From: a bacterium
Lineage (GTDB): Bacteria; Electryoneota; Tariuqbacteria; Tariuqbacterales; JADHWD01
Reading direction: 5' to 3'
Length of the DNA stretch: 44,796 nucleotides
Assembly (NCBI GenBank): GCA_016783645.1
Contig: JADHWD010000003.1
Span: 1-44,796 of the forward strand
Of the stretch, positions 34,400 to 42,889 are shown in pieces. Position 1 is the stretch's first letter, and the number at the start of each line of letters is the position of its first letter. A program made the translations under genes and the position numbers. Below the pieces are notes generated by a model. That model was not told the DNA's origin. It did no database searches and saw only the letters and a list, made by a program, of their open reading frames with translations.

Positions 34400-34759
34400 C
34401 TATTTCAATTCCTTTATTTCCGTTGAACTGTCTTCTATCCGATGGTATCTGGGACTCATCTGTTTGAACAGCATATCCGCCAGTCCTATTCTTCCGTTTT
34501 CCGCCACGGTGTCCGCTACTTTTTCATCAAACATCGAAGTGTAAAAAGACCGCTCGTTGCTTTCCGGGAACATTCCGTCTTTGGGGATAGTCTTGCGCAT
34601 CTCTTTGAGCATCTGCCGGATGAATATCGCCTCAAACTGCTGGCAGACGTGCAATAGTTTCTTCTCGTCCTTGCTCTGCAGATCCGCCTTCAATTTACCC
34701 TGGTCATTGCGGATTAAGTCCAGATAGTCCGCGCCGAAATTCGCTAAGTTGATATCCAT
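34400..34759 (-). CDS. flgJ: FlgJ-like rod-binding protein without muramidase domain
   Basis: The 119-residue protein carries only the rod-scaffold domain of FlgJ: LLHVCQQFEAIFIRQMLKEM, FPESNERSFYTSMFDEKVAD and NGRIGLADMLFKQM. It is about one third of the two-domain proteobacterial FlgJ, and no peptidoglycan-hydrolase domain follows, as in many other phyla. The track start (34801) includes repeat sequence; MDINLANFG at 34759 has CAGGA upstream. It helps assemble the rod in the periplasm. Confidence 0.9.
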   Translation of the reverse strand: MDINLANFGADYLDLIRNDQGKLKADLQSKDEKKLLHVCQQFEAIFIRQMLKEMRKTIPKDGMFPESNERSFYTSMFDEKVADTVAENGRIGLADMLFKQMSPRYHRIEDSSTEIKELK

Positions 34760-35014
34760 TGTTTTTCCTGAAAATAAGTTCGCAAGTTTGCAAGTTGACA
34801 AGTCTGCAAGTTAAAAAATCCCGTTCTGGCAGGTCTTGCACGCCGCAGGCGGGTGTGACCTGCCAGCGTTGTTTAATCATTCGATTCCGGACAAGCCGGA
34901 ATGACGGTGTTCTTTGTTTCTCGCTCCGGCGTCGGAACGAGAGTCTGGTATGCATTCCCACGCTGGAGCGTGGGAACGAGTGCATAGCTAACAGCTGACA
35001 GCTGACAGCTATTT
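34760..35014. repeat. Insert bounded by TGAAAATA and TATTTTCA between flgI and flgJ
   Basis: The gap begins TGAAAATA (34768-34775) beside the flgJ ribosome site and ends TATTTTCA (35010-35017), overlapping the flgI stop codon. Inside are GCAAGTTTGCAAGTTGACAAG units, a family H hairpin (34825-34870), a family A half (34874-34905), and two family D-like palindromes (34919-34981), then CAGCTGACAGCTGACAGCT. The layout suggests a nested insertion of palindromes between short inverted ends. Confidence 0.65.
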
Positions 35015-36115
35015 TCAGATGATAATCAATTCCGCTTGTAATGCGCCGGCTTCCTTCAAAGCTTGAAATATTGCGATAATATCGCGGGGAGTCACTCCCA
35101 GCGCGTTCAGCGCCTTCGCCATACTGCCGATATCCGGCGTCTGCTCGATGACCATCAATCTCGATTCCGGCTGGCTGACTTCGATAGTGGCGCCGGTATC
35201 CACCCGGGTCTGCCCCTGTGAAAAAGGAGCGGGCTGAGACACGCTGGTAGTAGTCCCGATCTTAATCGAAAGACTGCCATGGGAAATGGCTATGGGAGTC
35301 AGTTTGGCATGGCTGCCCACTACAATAGTACCGGTCCGTTCGTTTATCACTACTCTCGCCGGCATATCCGGCTGAATCTCAATATTTTCCACATTAGAGA
35401 GGAATTTGAAAGTCTCAGTGGGACCCATGACTTCCGGGGGGACTCTCACTTCTACCGTTCCGGCGTCTAACACCATCGCCAGCGGCTGACCGTAGAGTTC
35501 ATTGATAGCTTCAGCGCACCGTGTTGCGGTGGTGAAATCAGGATTGCGTAGAAGTAGAGTGACTGCGCCTTTCACCAACACTTCAGCGGGATTACCCTGC
35601 AAAACTGAACCGCCCTGAGGTATCCTGCCTACTAAAGCGTGATTGACTGATATGGAAGCTCCCGCCGCCCCGGCATTCATTCCGCCGATGGATACCGGCC
35701 CCTGAGCCTGAACGTATTGTTCGCCTTCGACCGATAACAGCGGTGTCATGAGTAAAATACCGCCTTCCAGACTGCGGGCGTCGCTTATAGAGGATACTGT
35801 AACATCGATGGACGATCCCGGTCTCACGAAGGGCGGCAGTTCCGCTGTCACCATCACCGCCGCAATATTTTTAGGCTTAATCTTAGCGGCTTCCACGCTG
35901 AGACCGAACCTTTGCAGCATGTTCACTATCGACTGGATGGTGAAAAATGACCTGGTACCGTCGCCGGTACCATCAAGTCCCACCACCAAGCCGTATCCAA
36001 TAATTTGGGTGGAAGCCGCGCCCTGCATATCCATCAAATCCTTTAACCGGACTTGTGCGGTGAGCAGTCCGGGAAACAATACTAATATCGCTATGATGAT
36101 GTAAATCTTTCGCAT
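35015..36115 (-). CDS. flgI: Flagellar P-ring protein FlgI
   Basis: This 366-residue periplasmic protein forms the P ring in peptidoglycan. A Sec signal peptide (MRKIYIIIAILVLFPGLLTA) precedes QVRLKDLMDMQGAASTQIIG, then YGLVVGLDGTGDG, GGILLMTPL and GSVLQGNPAEVLVKGAV, all characteristic. The C terminus LGVTPRDIIAIFQALKEAGA is classic. AAGGT lies before the ATG. FlgI together with FlgH signals a Gram-negative basal body. Confidence 0.96.
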   Translation of the reverse strand: MRKIYIIIAILVLFPGLLTAQVRLKDLMDMQGAASTQIIGYGLVVGLDGTGDGTRSFFTIQSIVNMLQRFGLSVEAAKIKPKNIAAVMVTAELPPFVRPGSSIDVTVSSISDARSLEGGILLMTPLLSVEGEQYVQAQGPVSIGGMNAGAAGASISVNHALVGRIPQGGSVLQGNPAEVLVKGAVTLLLRNPDFTTATRCAEAINELYGQPLAMVLDAGTVEVRVPPEVMGPTETFKFLSNVENIEIQPDMPARVVINERTGTIVVGSHAKLTPIAISHGSLSIKIGTTTSVSQPAPFSQGQTRVDTGATIEVSQPESRLMVIEQTPDIGSMAKALNALGVTPRDIIAIFQALKEAGALQAELIII

Positions 36116-36533
36116 GATATTACCTTAATATAATTAGCGGCTTTTCAATTGTTATAATAATCCCCCCTTCCCCCATAAGCGCTTAATTAAGACATAAATC
36201 TTATAATGTAGGGGCGAAGCATTTTAAGTGTGTAGCGGCATGCTATAGCGTGTCGCTGCAGTAGGGACGCAAAATTTTGCGTCCCTACAATTTAGAAGGT
36301 CAAATTTCGGTGAGGGCGAACGCCGTTCAACCCTACAAAAACATACAATTCCTCTTATTCAAGCGCTTATGCCCCCTTCCCCCCTTTAGAAAGATGAAGT
36401 CTTTATATGATTGTTATGGTAGGCGGGGGGTTTATCCCCCCGCACAATTCGTCGGGGGACAAGCCCCCAACCTACCAAATCATAAGTCTTGTTTCCCCCT
36501 TTTTTAAAGGGGGATTAAGGGGGATTACTTCCT
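36116..36533. other. Repeat-filled gap between flgH and flgI
   Basis: Family C (TGTAGGGGCGAAGCATTTT, 36207 onward) with AGGGACGCAAAATTTTGCGTCCCT (36262-36286), family F (36410-36476) and two family E stretches (CCCCCTT types, 36360-36390 and 36493-36527). The plus-strand ORF 36277-36507 is translated repeat. Confidence 0.75.
36410..36476. repeat. Intergenic family F repeat, twin of the copy inside a gene
   Basis: Two stems, gcggggggtttatccccccgc and cgggggacaagccccc, with ATTGTTATGGTAGGC before them. The first 34 bases equal the reverse complement of 15662-15695 inside the radical SAM fusion gene. Confidence 0.88.
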
Positions 36534-37112
36534 TCAGAATATCCAGTTAAGAACTCTCGCCAATATGCCGGGACGCTGGGAGGTGTTGACGGGACCTCTG
36601 CCCTTGTAACTTATCTGGGCTTCAGCGATATTATATGAATAGACCGTGTTCTGCGGCGTGATATCCTGCGGCCTGATAACGCCGGTCAATACCGTAGTCT
36701 GTTTTTCGCCGTTGACATCGACAATCCTCGAACCCTCGATAATGTAATTGCCATTAGGCAGTTCGGCTACGATACGGGCGGTTATCTTCGCCTTCAAATT
36801 ACCCTTGCGGGAACTTTTACCTCCACCGCTATATTCGTTCTGCATGGAATTATTTAATCCAGCCACAGGTATCAAATCGAGGAATCCCGATCCGGAACTG
36901 GAAATCTTATTGCTCTGCTCCTTCTTGATATCGGTGGAAGCTTCGTTAGAGGCGGAGGCTACTTCCATAATTTCGATGGTGATCACATCGCCTACTCCGC
37001 AGGCGCGGTGGTCGGAGAACAAAGTCGGCGCATTGCCGTATAACCCCCCGGCGGAAACTATACCGCTTATAGTCAAAAGGATTGTCGATATTATCATTAG
37101 CTGTTTCATCAT
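36534..37112 (-). CDS. flgH: Flagellar L-ring protein FlgH
   Basis: The 192-residue protein forms the outer-membrane L ring. It has SLF-like LFSDHRACGVGDVITIEIME, then GNLKAKITARIVAELPNGNYIIEGSR and NTVYSYNIAEAQISYKGRGPV. Signal peptide MMKQLMIISTILLTISGIVSA lacks the lipobox cysteine found in most FlgH lipoproteins; the only Cys is internal (HRACG). The C terminus GILARVLNWIF is normal. It lies after flgA, separated by 259 bp of strongly folding sequence. Confidence 0.92.
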   Translation of the reverse strand: MMKQLMIISTILLTISGIVSAGGLYGNAPTLFSDHRACGVGDVITIEIMEVASASNEASTDIKKEQSNKISSSGSGFLDLIPVAGLNNSMQNEYSGGGKSSRKGNLKAKITARIVAELPNGNYIIEGSRIVDVNGEKQTTVLTGVIRPQDITPQNTVYSYNIAEAQISYKGRGPVNTSQRPGILARVLNWIF

Positions 37113-37371
37113 TACCTCAAGTAATATTGTTCAGATTGTTCAGTGCACAGCCAGCGCGAAATTTATCTGTGATTTCTTCGATGAAGGTTATTAAAAAATA
37201 AAGAGTCTTATTTGTTATAAGGGCTGGCTGTGCCACACAAATTTAAACTTTAAAAATATGGGTGGCGCGGTCAGCCATATAGTATCACAAAAAATTATTC
37301 TACTGAAAGCTCTCATTGAACTGGTTATTTTCTAGCTTGCTCGCTGACCGCGTTTATAAAAAGAACTTTAT
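37113..37371. repeat. Two long-arm hairpins between flgA and flgH
   Basis: GCACAGCCAGC (37145-37155) pairs with GCTGGCTGTGC (37225-37235), and GCGCGGTCAGC (37265-37275) pairs with GCTGACCGCG (37343-37352). Both have 11-bp arms and loops of about 67-70 nt, as though two versions of one element. They lie in the transcribed leader of flgH. Confidence 0.65.
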
Positions 37372-38349
37372 TTAAAATCCCTGTAAATCAACTAACACTG
37401 TGTTTTCATCTATGATCTGTCCGGTGACCAGCTTTTTAGAAGCAATATTAATCACTTCTATGAAATCGCCTTCACCGCCGCACTGTCTTGCCCGCCCGGG
37501 AATCGTAATCCGTAAATTTTCCGCTTTCACTGTCAGCAGCACTTCATCACCGGTTTCAATCAGCGGAGGAATTTCCACCATAGCGGAAGTTATTATTTCA
37601 CCTTCATTGATTATCCGCTTGGTGCGGATATTGGCGCTGTAAGCCGATTCAGTCAAAGGTTCGCCAAAAGTCCTGGTAGTCTCCACCATTTTCAATGTTG
37701 TATTGGCGGGAAGAATTTGGCTGTGGCGGTCTATTCGAGTTTTTGCCGCTAAAGCCCGCTGAAAGGTTTTAATCCGCACTGAAACCGGCAGTTTCTTCAA
37801 TAATTTGAAATCATCATATATGCCGACATTAATCACCGCAATCCCCGCGAAATCCTGATTCGGCTTGTCAATGACCTTCATCTCTAAATTACCTTCCGGC
37901 AGTTTATCCAAATTGGGGAGATGCTTGAATTCGATTTCACAGACTATGCCGCTGTTATAATAATGTGAATTGATATATTGTTCGACAATCCGCTTCAAGT
38001 AATCGCCGCCGCAGGCGAAATCTTCGCTCACCACCATTGTTTCAAATGAACCCTGAAAAGCGATATCCCTCAAATTGAAGCCGCCGATTTCTATCCGGCG
38101 GCGCAGTTCATTGCGGTTGATTTTATAGACTTCATTGTTCACCGGGGTTTCAGCGATGAACAGCGAATTCAGATTCGCCGCCAGCCGGCGGTTTAAACCA
38201 AAAATATCCGCTATATCCGTCAACAGCACTTCGGAACCGCTGGCGATAACATATTCTCTCGCCGCCACCGTAACTTCCTGCGCATCGGCCGTTACAACAA
38301 GCGCTGATAAGCAGATCAAAATGACGATATGTATTTTTTGTGTTTTCAT
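37372..38349 (-). CDS. flgA: P-ring chaperone FlgA
   Basis: This 325-residue periplasmic chaperone for P-ring assembly has a signal peptide (MKTQKIHIVILICLSALVVTADA) and a C-terminal SAF-type chaperone domain (about 190-325): LPVSVRIKTFQRALAAKTRI, TKRIINEGEIITSAMVEIPP, VTGQIIDENTVLVDLQ. The N-terminal half is longer than in enteric FlgA (about 220 residues). I chose ATG 38349; the ORF track adds eight residues from a family D palindrome that abuts the start, so its ribosome site is unclear. It is followed by flgH and preceded by flgG. Confidence 0.88.
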   Translation of the reverse strand: MKTQKIHIVILICLSALVVTADAQEVTVAAREYVIASGSEVLLTDIADIFGLNRRLAANLNSLFIAETPVNNEVYKINRNELRRRIEIGGFNLRDIAFQGSFETMVVSEDFACGGDYLKRIVEQYINSHYYNSGIVCEIEFKHLPNLDKLPEGNLEMKVIDKPNQDFAGIAVINVGIYDDFKLLKKLPVSVRIKTFQRALAAKTRIDRHSQILPANTTLKMVETTRTFGEPLTESAYSANIRTKRIINEGEIITSAMVEIPPLIETGDEVLLTVKAENLRITIPGRARQCGGEGDFIEVINIASKKLVTGQIIDENTVLVDLQGF

Positions 38350-38410
38350 CACGGCATCGTTATGCATTCCCACGCTGGAGCGTGGGAACGAGTGTAAAAG
38401 ATTTGAACTT

Positions 38411-38444
38411 TTAACTCTTAACTCTTAACTCTTAACTCTTAACT
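38411..38444. repeat. Heptamer tandem array, five copies, upstream of flgA
   Basis: TTAACTC units (nearly five copies), the reverse complement rotation of the GTTAAGA array before flgL. It fills the end of the short flgG-flgA gap beside a family D palindrome (38364-38392). Confidence 0.85.
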
Positions 38445-38449
38445 GATTT

Positions 38450-39238
38450 TTACCGTTTGATATTATTCGCCATCTGCAGCATCTCTTCGGCGGTGCGGAT
38501 GGACTTGGAATTGAGTTCGTAAGCTCTTTGCGCCACTATCATGTTCACCATCTCTTCCACCACCTTGACATTGGAACCTTCGAGATAACCTTGATTCAAC
38601 TGCCCGAACCCTTCGGCGCTGGGAGTTCCCAGTAAAGGATCGCCGGAAGCGGCGGTGGGCTGGTAGAGGTTCTGCCCGATGTTCTTCAATCCGGCGGGAT
38701 TGATGAACTTAGCTAATTCGATCTGCCCCACTTCCTGAGAATCGGTGGAACCGACCACTAATATGGATACGATACCGTCCGCGGCTACACTCATAGAAGT
38801 GGTGTCTTCCGGCAGGCTTATCTGCGGTTCTAAAGTGAATCCATCGGAAGTGACTAAAGTGCCTTCATCGCTCATCTTGAAAGAACCGTCGCGGGTGTAA
38901 GCGATAGTGCCGTCCGGCAGGCTGATTTGAAAAAAGCCGTTGCCCATGATAGCGACATCTAATGGCCTTTCGGTGGCTAATGCATCGCCTTGAGAGAAAC
39001 TCTTCTGCACCGCCACAGGCCTAACACCGTGACCGACCTGCAGTTCCGTCGGCACCATCACTCCTTGAAAGCTTGAGGTGCCGGCGGCGCGTAATGTCTG
39101 ATAGATCAAATCCTGAAATTCCGCCTTGCTCTTCTTATAGCCGGTGGTGTTCACATTCGCCAGGTTATTAGCGATGACATCGATGCCCAATTGCTGGGCA
39201 TACATACCGGAAGCGGCGCTGAATAATGCTCTTATCAT
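38450..39238 (-). CDS. flgG: Distal rod protein FlgG
   Basis: The 262-residue rod protein has the N-terminal rod signature (ALFSAASGMYAQQLGIDVIA, NNLANVNTTGYKKSKAEFQD), the central LDVAIMGNGFFQISLPDGTI and the C-terminal EEMVNMIVAQRAYELNSKSI followed by RTAEEMLQMANNIKR. Length is normal. AAAGGAC precedes the ATG. It follows flgF by 37 bp, the common flgF-flgG pairing. Confidence 0.96.
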   Translation of the reverse strand: MIRALFSAASGMYAQQLGIDVIANNLANVNTTGYKKSKAEFQDLIYQTLRAAGTSSFQGVMVPTELQVGHGVRPVAVQKSFSQGDALATERPLDVAIMGNGFFQISLPDGTIAYTRDGSFKMSDEGTLVTSDGFTLEPQISLPEDTTSMSVAADGIVSILVVGSTDSQEVGQIELAKFINPAGLKNIGQNLYQPTAASGDPLLGTPSAEGFGQLNQGYLEGSNVKVVEEMVNMIVAQRAYELNSKSIRTAEEMLQMANNIKR

Positions 39239-39275
39239 AACTGTAGTCCTTTATGTTAATAAACAAAATAATCAA

Positions 39276-40013
39276 TTAAGAAACTCGTCCGACATCATTG
39301 ACCGCCCGGCGTAAAGTATCATCCTGCGCCATTAAAATCCGCGAGTCCGCTTCATAATTGCGAAAATAAACTATCATATTCAGCATCTCTTCCACCGGCT
39401 GCACATTGGAACGCTCTAAAAATCCATGCCGGACTTTATACATTGTAGCCGGGGAACTGACGACAGTATTGTTAATCGGCGTAAAAAGGCTGTTAGCGGC
39501 TTTTTGCAATTGATATGGCTGAGGGAAATCCCGGATTTTCAACTTACCGACAATGCGGTCATCGATAGAAACTTCGCCCGCTTCATTGATGAAGACCTTG
39601 CCTTCGGTGATATAGATAGGGCGGTTCCGGTCATCTAAAGCCACCATATTTTCAGAGGTCACCAATCTCGAGCGGGCGTCGATTTTAAAATTGCCGTTGC
39701 GGGTGTACATCTCGCCTTGAGGAGTCTGAATAGCGAAGAACCCATCGCCGACAATCGCCAGATCCAGCGGATTATGAGTTTCTTCCAATAATCCCTGACT
39801 GTAATTTGTCATCACCTGTTCAATTTCCAGCAATCTGGAATATTTGTCGCGGTCCTTCTCCGCCATCAACTCGGCGTCCAGCATCGACTTGAAATAAGCC
39901 CGCTCTTTCTTGAAACCGGTGGTGGTGACATTGGCGAGATTATTCGCCGCTATCTCCTGGCGGAACATCCGCGGACACATTCCGGCGGCTGATGTCCAAA
40001 TTCCCTTTATCAT
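39276..40013 (-). CDS. flgF: Proximal rod protein FlgF-like
   Basis: This is a 245-residue paralogue of FlgG: IKGIWTSAAGMCPRMFRQEI, NNLANVTTTGFKKERAYFKS, LDLAIVGDGFFAIQTPQGEM and C-terminal EEMLNMIVYFRNYEADSRIL. It forms the proximal rod segment beyond FlgBC. The cysteine in SAAGMCPRM is unusual in the N-terminal helix. The ATG has CAGGATTTGAT upstream, the end of a TATTTTCA repeat. FlgB, FlgC and FliE are not in the window. Confidence 0.93.
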   Translation of the reverse strand: MIKGIWTSAAGMCPRMFRQEIAANNLANVTTTGFKKERAYFKSMLDAELMAEKDRDKYSRLLEIEQVMTNYSQGLLEETHNPLDLAIVGDGFFAIQTPQGEMYTRNGNFKIDARSRLVTSENMVALDDRNRPIYITEGKVFINEAGEVSIDDRIVGKLKIRDFPQPYQLQKAANSLFTPINNTVVSSPATMYKVRHGFLERSNVQPVEEMLNMIVYFRNYEADSRILMAQDDTLRRAVNDVGRVS

Positions 40014-40421
40014 ATCAAATCCTGAAAATAAGTTTGCAAGTTACAAGTTACAAGAAGCAACCGTTATGCCACCTCTATATATCTGATAATGTATGAGATA
40101 CATAACAGAACAATCGGCAAATATTTCCGATTTCGTATATTATGGAATAATATGCCGATTGGGAATTCGGAAATGGGAAATATATAAGCGGCTAAAATTC
40201 CAGTCATTTAATAATCCCTCCCGTTCCCCTTTAGGAAAGGAGGGAGTTTGATTACCCCTTTTTTAAAGGGGGACTAAGGGGGATTATTTCTTTGGCTAAA
40301 TATTCTAATGGACATTTCTTAACATCGTTTATCATAAATTTCTGCGTTCCGTTCTCCGTTTTCCGTTCTCTGTTTTCTGTTCTCTATTTTCCGTTCTCTA
40401 TTTTCCGTTCTCTTTTTTCTG
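40014..40421. other. Gap with family E elements and a pyrimidine-rich tandem array
   Basis: The 408 bp begin with TGAAAATAAGTTTGCAAGTTACAAG, then two CCCCTTT...AAAGGGGG stretches (40220-40288), then a CTCTATTTTCCGTT-type array of about 14-bp units (40346-40428) that runs into the end of the next gene. No promoter for flgF could be fixed. Confidence 0.6.
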
Positions 40422-40428
40422 TTATTTG
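40346..40428. repeat. Imperfect 14-bp tandem array (TTTTCCGTTCTCTA)
   Basis: At least five imperfect units of pyrimidine-only character, for example CCGTTTTCCGTTCTC, CTATTTTCCGTTCTC, sit at the 3' end of the barrel-protein gene. Strand asymmetry is complete on the plus strand over about 80 bp. Confidence 0.75.
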
Positions 40429-41774
40429 ATTTTTTCCGAGAACGCCTCCGCTAAATTCTCGATGAAATTATCCTTCGCTTTCCGGCGCAGATCCTCCTTG
40501 TATTGACTTTCCAGGAAAAACAGATCTTCCGAATTCATGGGGAAAAAAGCCACTCCTCTTAACTTGGAGGCTTTGCCGGTGATATTCCCGCTGAAAATCT
40601 GTTCGCCGCGCTTAGTGTCGATCACCCATACATCGGCGTTGATTTTCACAACTGTCTTGGGAGCGTGGATTAGTCCCGGCAGAAACCATCCGTGATGTCT
40701 TTCAAATTGAGCGCTGCGATATCGGCCGAATACCAATAAATCAGCTTCGCTGTCTTCGGTTTCCGTTAAAGCGCGCTGGCGGTTTAATACCGCTTCTTCC
40801 GGATTTATGCCGTTTTCCGGTTCTAATATCGTAATGTCTTTCAGCGATCCCAATTTTCTGGCGAATTCCCGCCGCACTCCGTCATCCATATTGTAGTCGT
40901 CGGCGTCAAGAAATTCAAACACCATGATATTATTGTAATCCCTGCCCGAATCCAATATCCCCTTGGACACTCCGGGTATCGCCTTCCGCGAAGTGATGGA
41001 AATCCCAATAGTGAATTTCACGGAAGATTCAGTCACCGCTTCATTCTCCACCCCTCCCCGCAGTCCTAAACCGATATAGGGGAAGTGCGATTCCAGACCG
41101 AAATAAGCGGTGGATACTGCTGATTCGTTGAGGTATTCATGTTTAGTGAAGTATTCTCCAGACGCCATCAAAAATCGGCCTAACAGCCTGATCCTGACAG
41201 CGAAACCGCCGAGAATTTCCAGATTATCACGGTTCTCCGTAGTGAAAGCTCCGATATTTCCCAGCAGTTCCACTTTACTGCTCTGCAATTGTAATAACAG
41301 GCTGGGCGCGAAACCTATCTGACTGACAGAGAATTCCGGAAATCCGTTCACATGGTTCTGGTAGCCTGTGGGCAGGAGAAAGGAAGCCTGAAATCCCGCC
41401 AAAACCGGCAGTTTCCAGGGTTTAACGCAGGATATTTTCAATCCGATAGCCGCATCGCCCTGCCCGCTCTTGTTTACACCGCCGCGATTCATCTTGTAAT
41501 AGGGAACGGAGAAATAAAAATCAACATTGCGGTATAAACCATAAGCCGCATTGAAACGGAGGAAATAATTTGAAGTGTCCAGCTCCATCCTCTGAAACTG
41601 GCTTCTTAAGTCGAAATGGAAACCGCCGGGACCAAGAGTCTCCGCTAAAGCGACGCGGTTGATACTTTCTCCGCCGCTGAATTCAAAACCGGATACCCCC
41701 GCGCTTTCATCGGCGGCGGCGAATAAAATCAAGATTGGTATGACGAAAGCGAGCCTTTTATATATTCTCTTCAT
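40422..41774 (-). CDS. Outer-membrane beta-barrel with CsgG-like C-terminal domain
   Basis: The 450-residue protein is of unfamiliar architecture. A signal peptide (MKRIYKRLAFVIPILILFAA) precedes a beta-barrel-like region (30-275) with alternating aromatic strands (GLYRNVDFYFSVPYYKMNRG, PVLAGFQASFLLPTGYQ). After about 280 follows a soluble domain beginning NNIMVFEFLDADDYNMDDGV, resembling CsgG/FlgO/FlgT-like or TolB-N-like domains (AEADLLVFGRY-type strand: SEADLLVFGRYRSAQF, then VVKINADVWVIDTKRGEQIF). It lies between flhB' and flgF in the same direction, so a flagellar outer-membrane role, for example near the L ring, is plausible. ATG 41774 was preferred over 41840 because it opens the signal peptide and has GGTG upstream. 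Confidence 0.7.
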   Translation of the reverse strand: MKRIYKRLAFVIPILILFAAADESAGVSGFEFSGGESINRVALAETLGPGGFHFDLRSQFQRMELDTSNYFLRFNAAYGLYRNVDFYFSVPYYKMNRGGVNKSGQGDAAIGLKISCVKPWKLPVLAGFQASFLLPTGYQNHVNGFPEFSVSQIGFAPSLLLQLQSSKVELLGNIGAFTTENRDNLEILGGFAVRIRLLGRFLMASGEYFTKHEYLNESAVSTAYFGLESHFPYIGLGLRGGVENEAVTESSVKFTIGISITSRKAIPGVSKGILDSGRDYNNIMVFEFLDADDYNMDDGVRREFARKLGSLKDITILEPENGINPEEAVLNRQRALTETEDSEADLLVFGRYRSAQFERHHGWFLPGLIHAPKTVVKINADVWVIDTKRGEQIFSGNITGKASKLRGVAFFPMNSEDLFFLESQYKEDLRRKAKDNFIENLAEAFSEKIK

Positions 41775-42405
41775 GGTTTTCACCATAATCAAATGAATAT
41801 GAGCGGTCAAAGTTGAAGATGCGGATATGAATAAACGCATCTCATACTTTTTCCCATCATACTAAATGCAAGCCTCATACCAATCTTAAGTTATTGTTTA
41901 TTAAAGACAGGAATGAAATGGAGGGGAAAATATTTCCGGTCAGACTAATGAATATGGGTAGATTTTAACAGACGGGGAGGGATTGATGCGATGTTTTAAT
42001 TTGAAAACAGGATTTAGGTTTTAGGGTCAAGAAAATGCGAATATCGAACAAGGAATATCGAATAACGAATGATGAATAATTAGAAACTTCTTCATTCCTT
42101 ATCCGTTATTCGATATTCATAATAATCCCCCTTAGTCCCCCTTTAGAAAAGGGGGAAATAGAGATTCCCCGGTTTCGGAGAAACCGGGCTGACCAAAAAC
42201 TGTATTATATGTAGTAGGGACGCAAAATTTTGCGTCCCTACAGCTCGCATATTATTTTCATGCTAAGTTGTCAGCCGTACGGCTGATGAGGGTTTATCCT
42301 GAAAATATAAGTAGGGTGGGTTCTTAACCCACCTTCCCGTTCCCGCCGGGTTTTTGACTTGTAACCTGTAACTCGCAGCTCGCAACTTACAGCTCGAATC
42401 TATTT
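41775..42405. other. Repeat-filled gap with a complete 55-bp inverted-end element
   Basis: There is no gene in about 630 bp. It contains family I (42038-42118), family E (42122-42160), GGGACGCAAAATTTTGCGTCCC (42216-42238), a complete TATTTTCA/TGAAAATA element (42253-42307), a GGTGGGTTCTTAACCCACC hairpin (42314-42333) and CTCGCAGCTCGCAACTTACAG units. TATTTTCA (42393-42402) abuts the stop of the flhB-like gene. Confidence 0.7.
42253..42307. repeat. 55-bp element with TATTTTCA/TGAAAATA ends (family J)
   Basis: Terminal 8-bp inverted repeats enclose CAGCCGTACGGCTG and GAGGGTTTATCC. It aligns along its whole length with 19167-19220, with paired changes in the hairpin (TCAGCC..GGCTGA versus GCGCC..GGCGC), suggesting a conserved stem. 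Confidence 0.8.
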
Positions 42406-42705
42406 TCAATTCTTCGATTCTCCATATTTGCCGCTCATGCGGTAGACGAAAGCCAGCACTTCCGCCACCACCTGGTACAATTCTTCGGGAATGAATTGGT
42501 TCAAGTCCAGCTTCATCAATATTTCCACCAAATCCGGGTCTTCCTTGATGGGAATATCGTTTTCTTTAGCGAGTTCGATAATTCTTTCGGCGATCAATCC
42601 CTTGCCTTTGGCGGCGACTTTAGGAGCGGGATCCTCGCTCATTTTATACTTCAAAGCGACGGCTGAGAGGCGCTTCTTTTTTTCTTTTTCTTCCTTTTCG
42701 TTCAC
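42406..42705 (-). CDS. Stand-alone FlhB C-terminal-like protein (FlhX/YlqH type)
   Basis: The 99-residue protein matches the cytoplasmic domain of the export switch FlhB: RLSAVALKYKMSEDPAPKVA, KGKGLIAERIIELAKENDIP, EDPDLVEILMKLDLNQFIPE and ELYQVVAEVLAFVY. It has no membrane part and DPAP-like residues in place of the self-cleaving NPTH, so it corresponds to the FlhX/YlqH group that can replace the cleaved tail of FlhB. The start is GTG 42705; a stop lies just upstream in frame. It sits near the FliK-like gene, whose partner in the substrate switch is FlhB. Confidence 0.9.
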   Translation of the reverse strand: MNEKEEKEKKKRLSAVALKYKMSEDPAPKVAAKGKGLIAERIIELAKENDIPIKEDPDLVEILMKLDLNQFIPEELYQVVAEVLAFVYRMSGKYGESKN

Positions 42706-42759
42706 TTCTAACCGTTTACCGTTAAGAATTTTTATTTCACTTTAACTTTGTGAAGAGCA

Positions 42760-42833
42760 TGATGTCGGGATTGCGACAATCCCGACTCCACAAAAAGAGA
42801 ACTCCGTGGAGGCAGGATTGTCTCAATCCTGCC
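42760..42833. repeat. Triple-hairpin repeat (family G, second copy)
   Basis: GTCGGGATTGCGACAATCCCGAC, CTCCACA...CGTGGAG and GGCAGGATTGTCTCAATCCTGCC, in the same order as at 12838-12913. It lies in the 184-bp gap upstream of the FlhB-like gene. Confidence 0.85.
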
Positions 42834-42889
42834 ATATAAAAAATTATCTTGTTACATATTTTAACTTGCGGACTTGCAAACTTGCTAAC

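Noticed and set aside
36277-36507. Plus-strand 76-residue ORF
   Set aside because: It is read through family F and E repeats; its resemblance to part of the radical SAM fusion is due to the shared repeat, not homology of genes.
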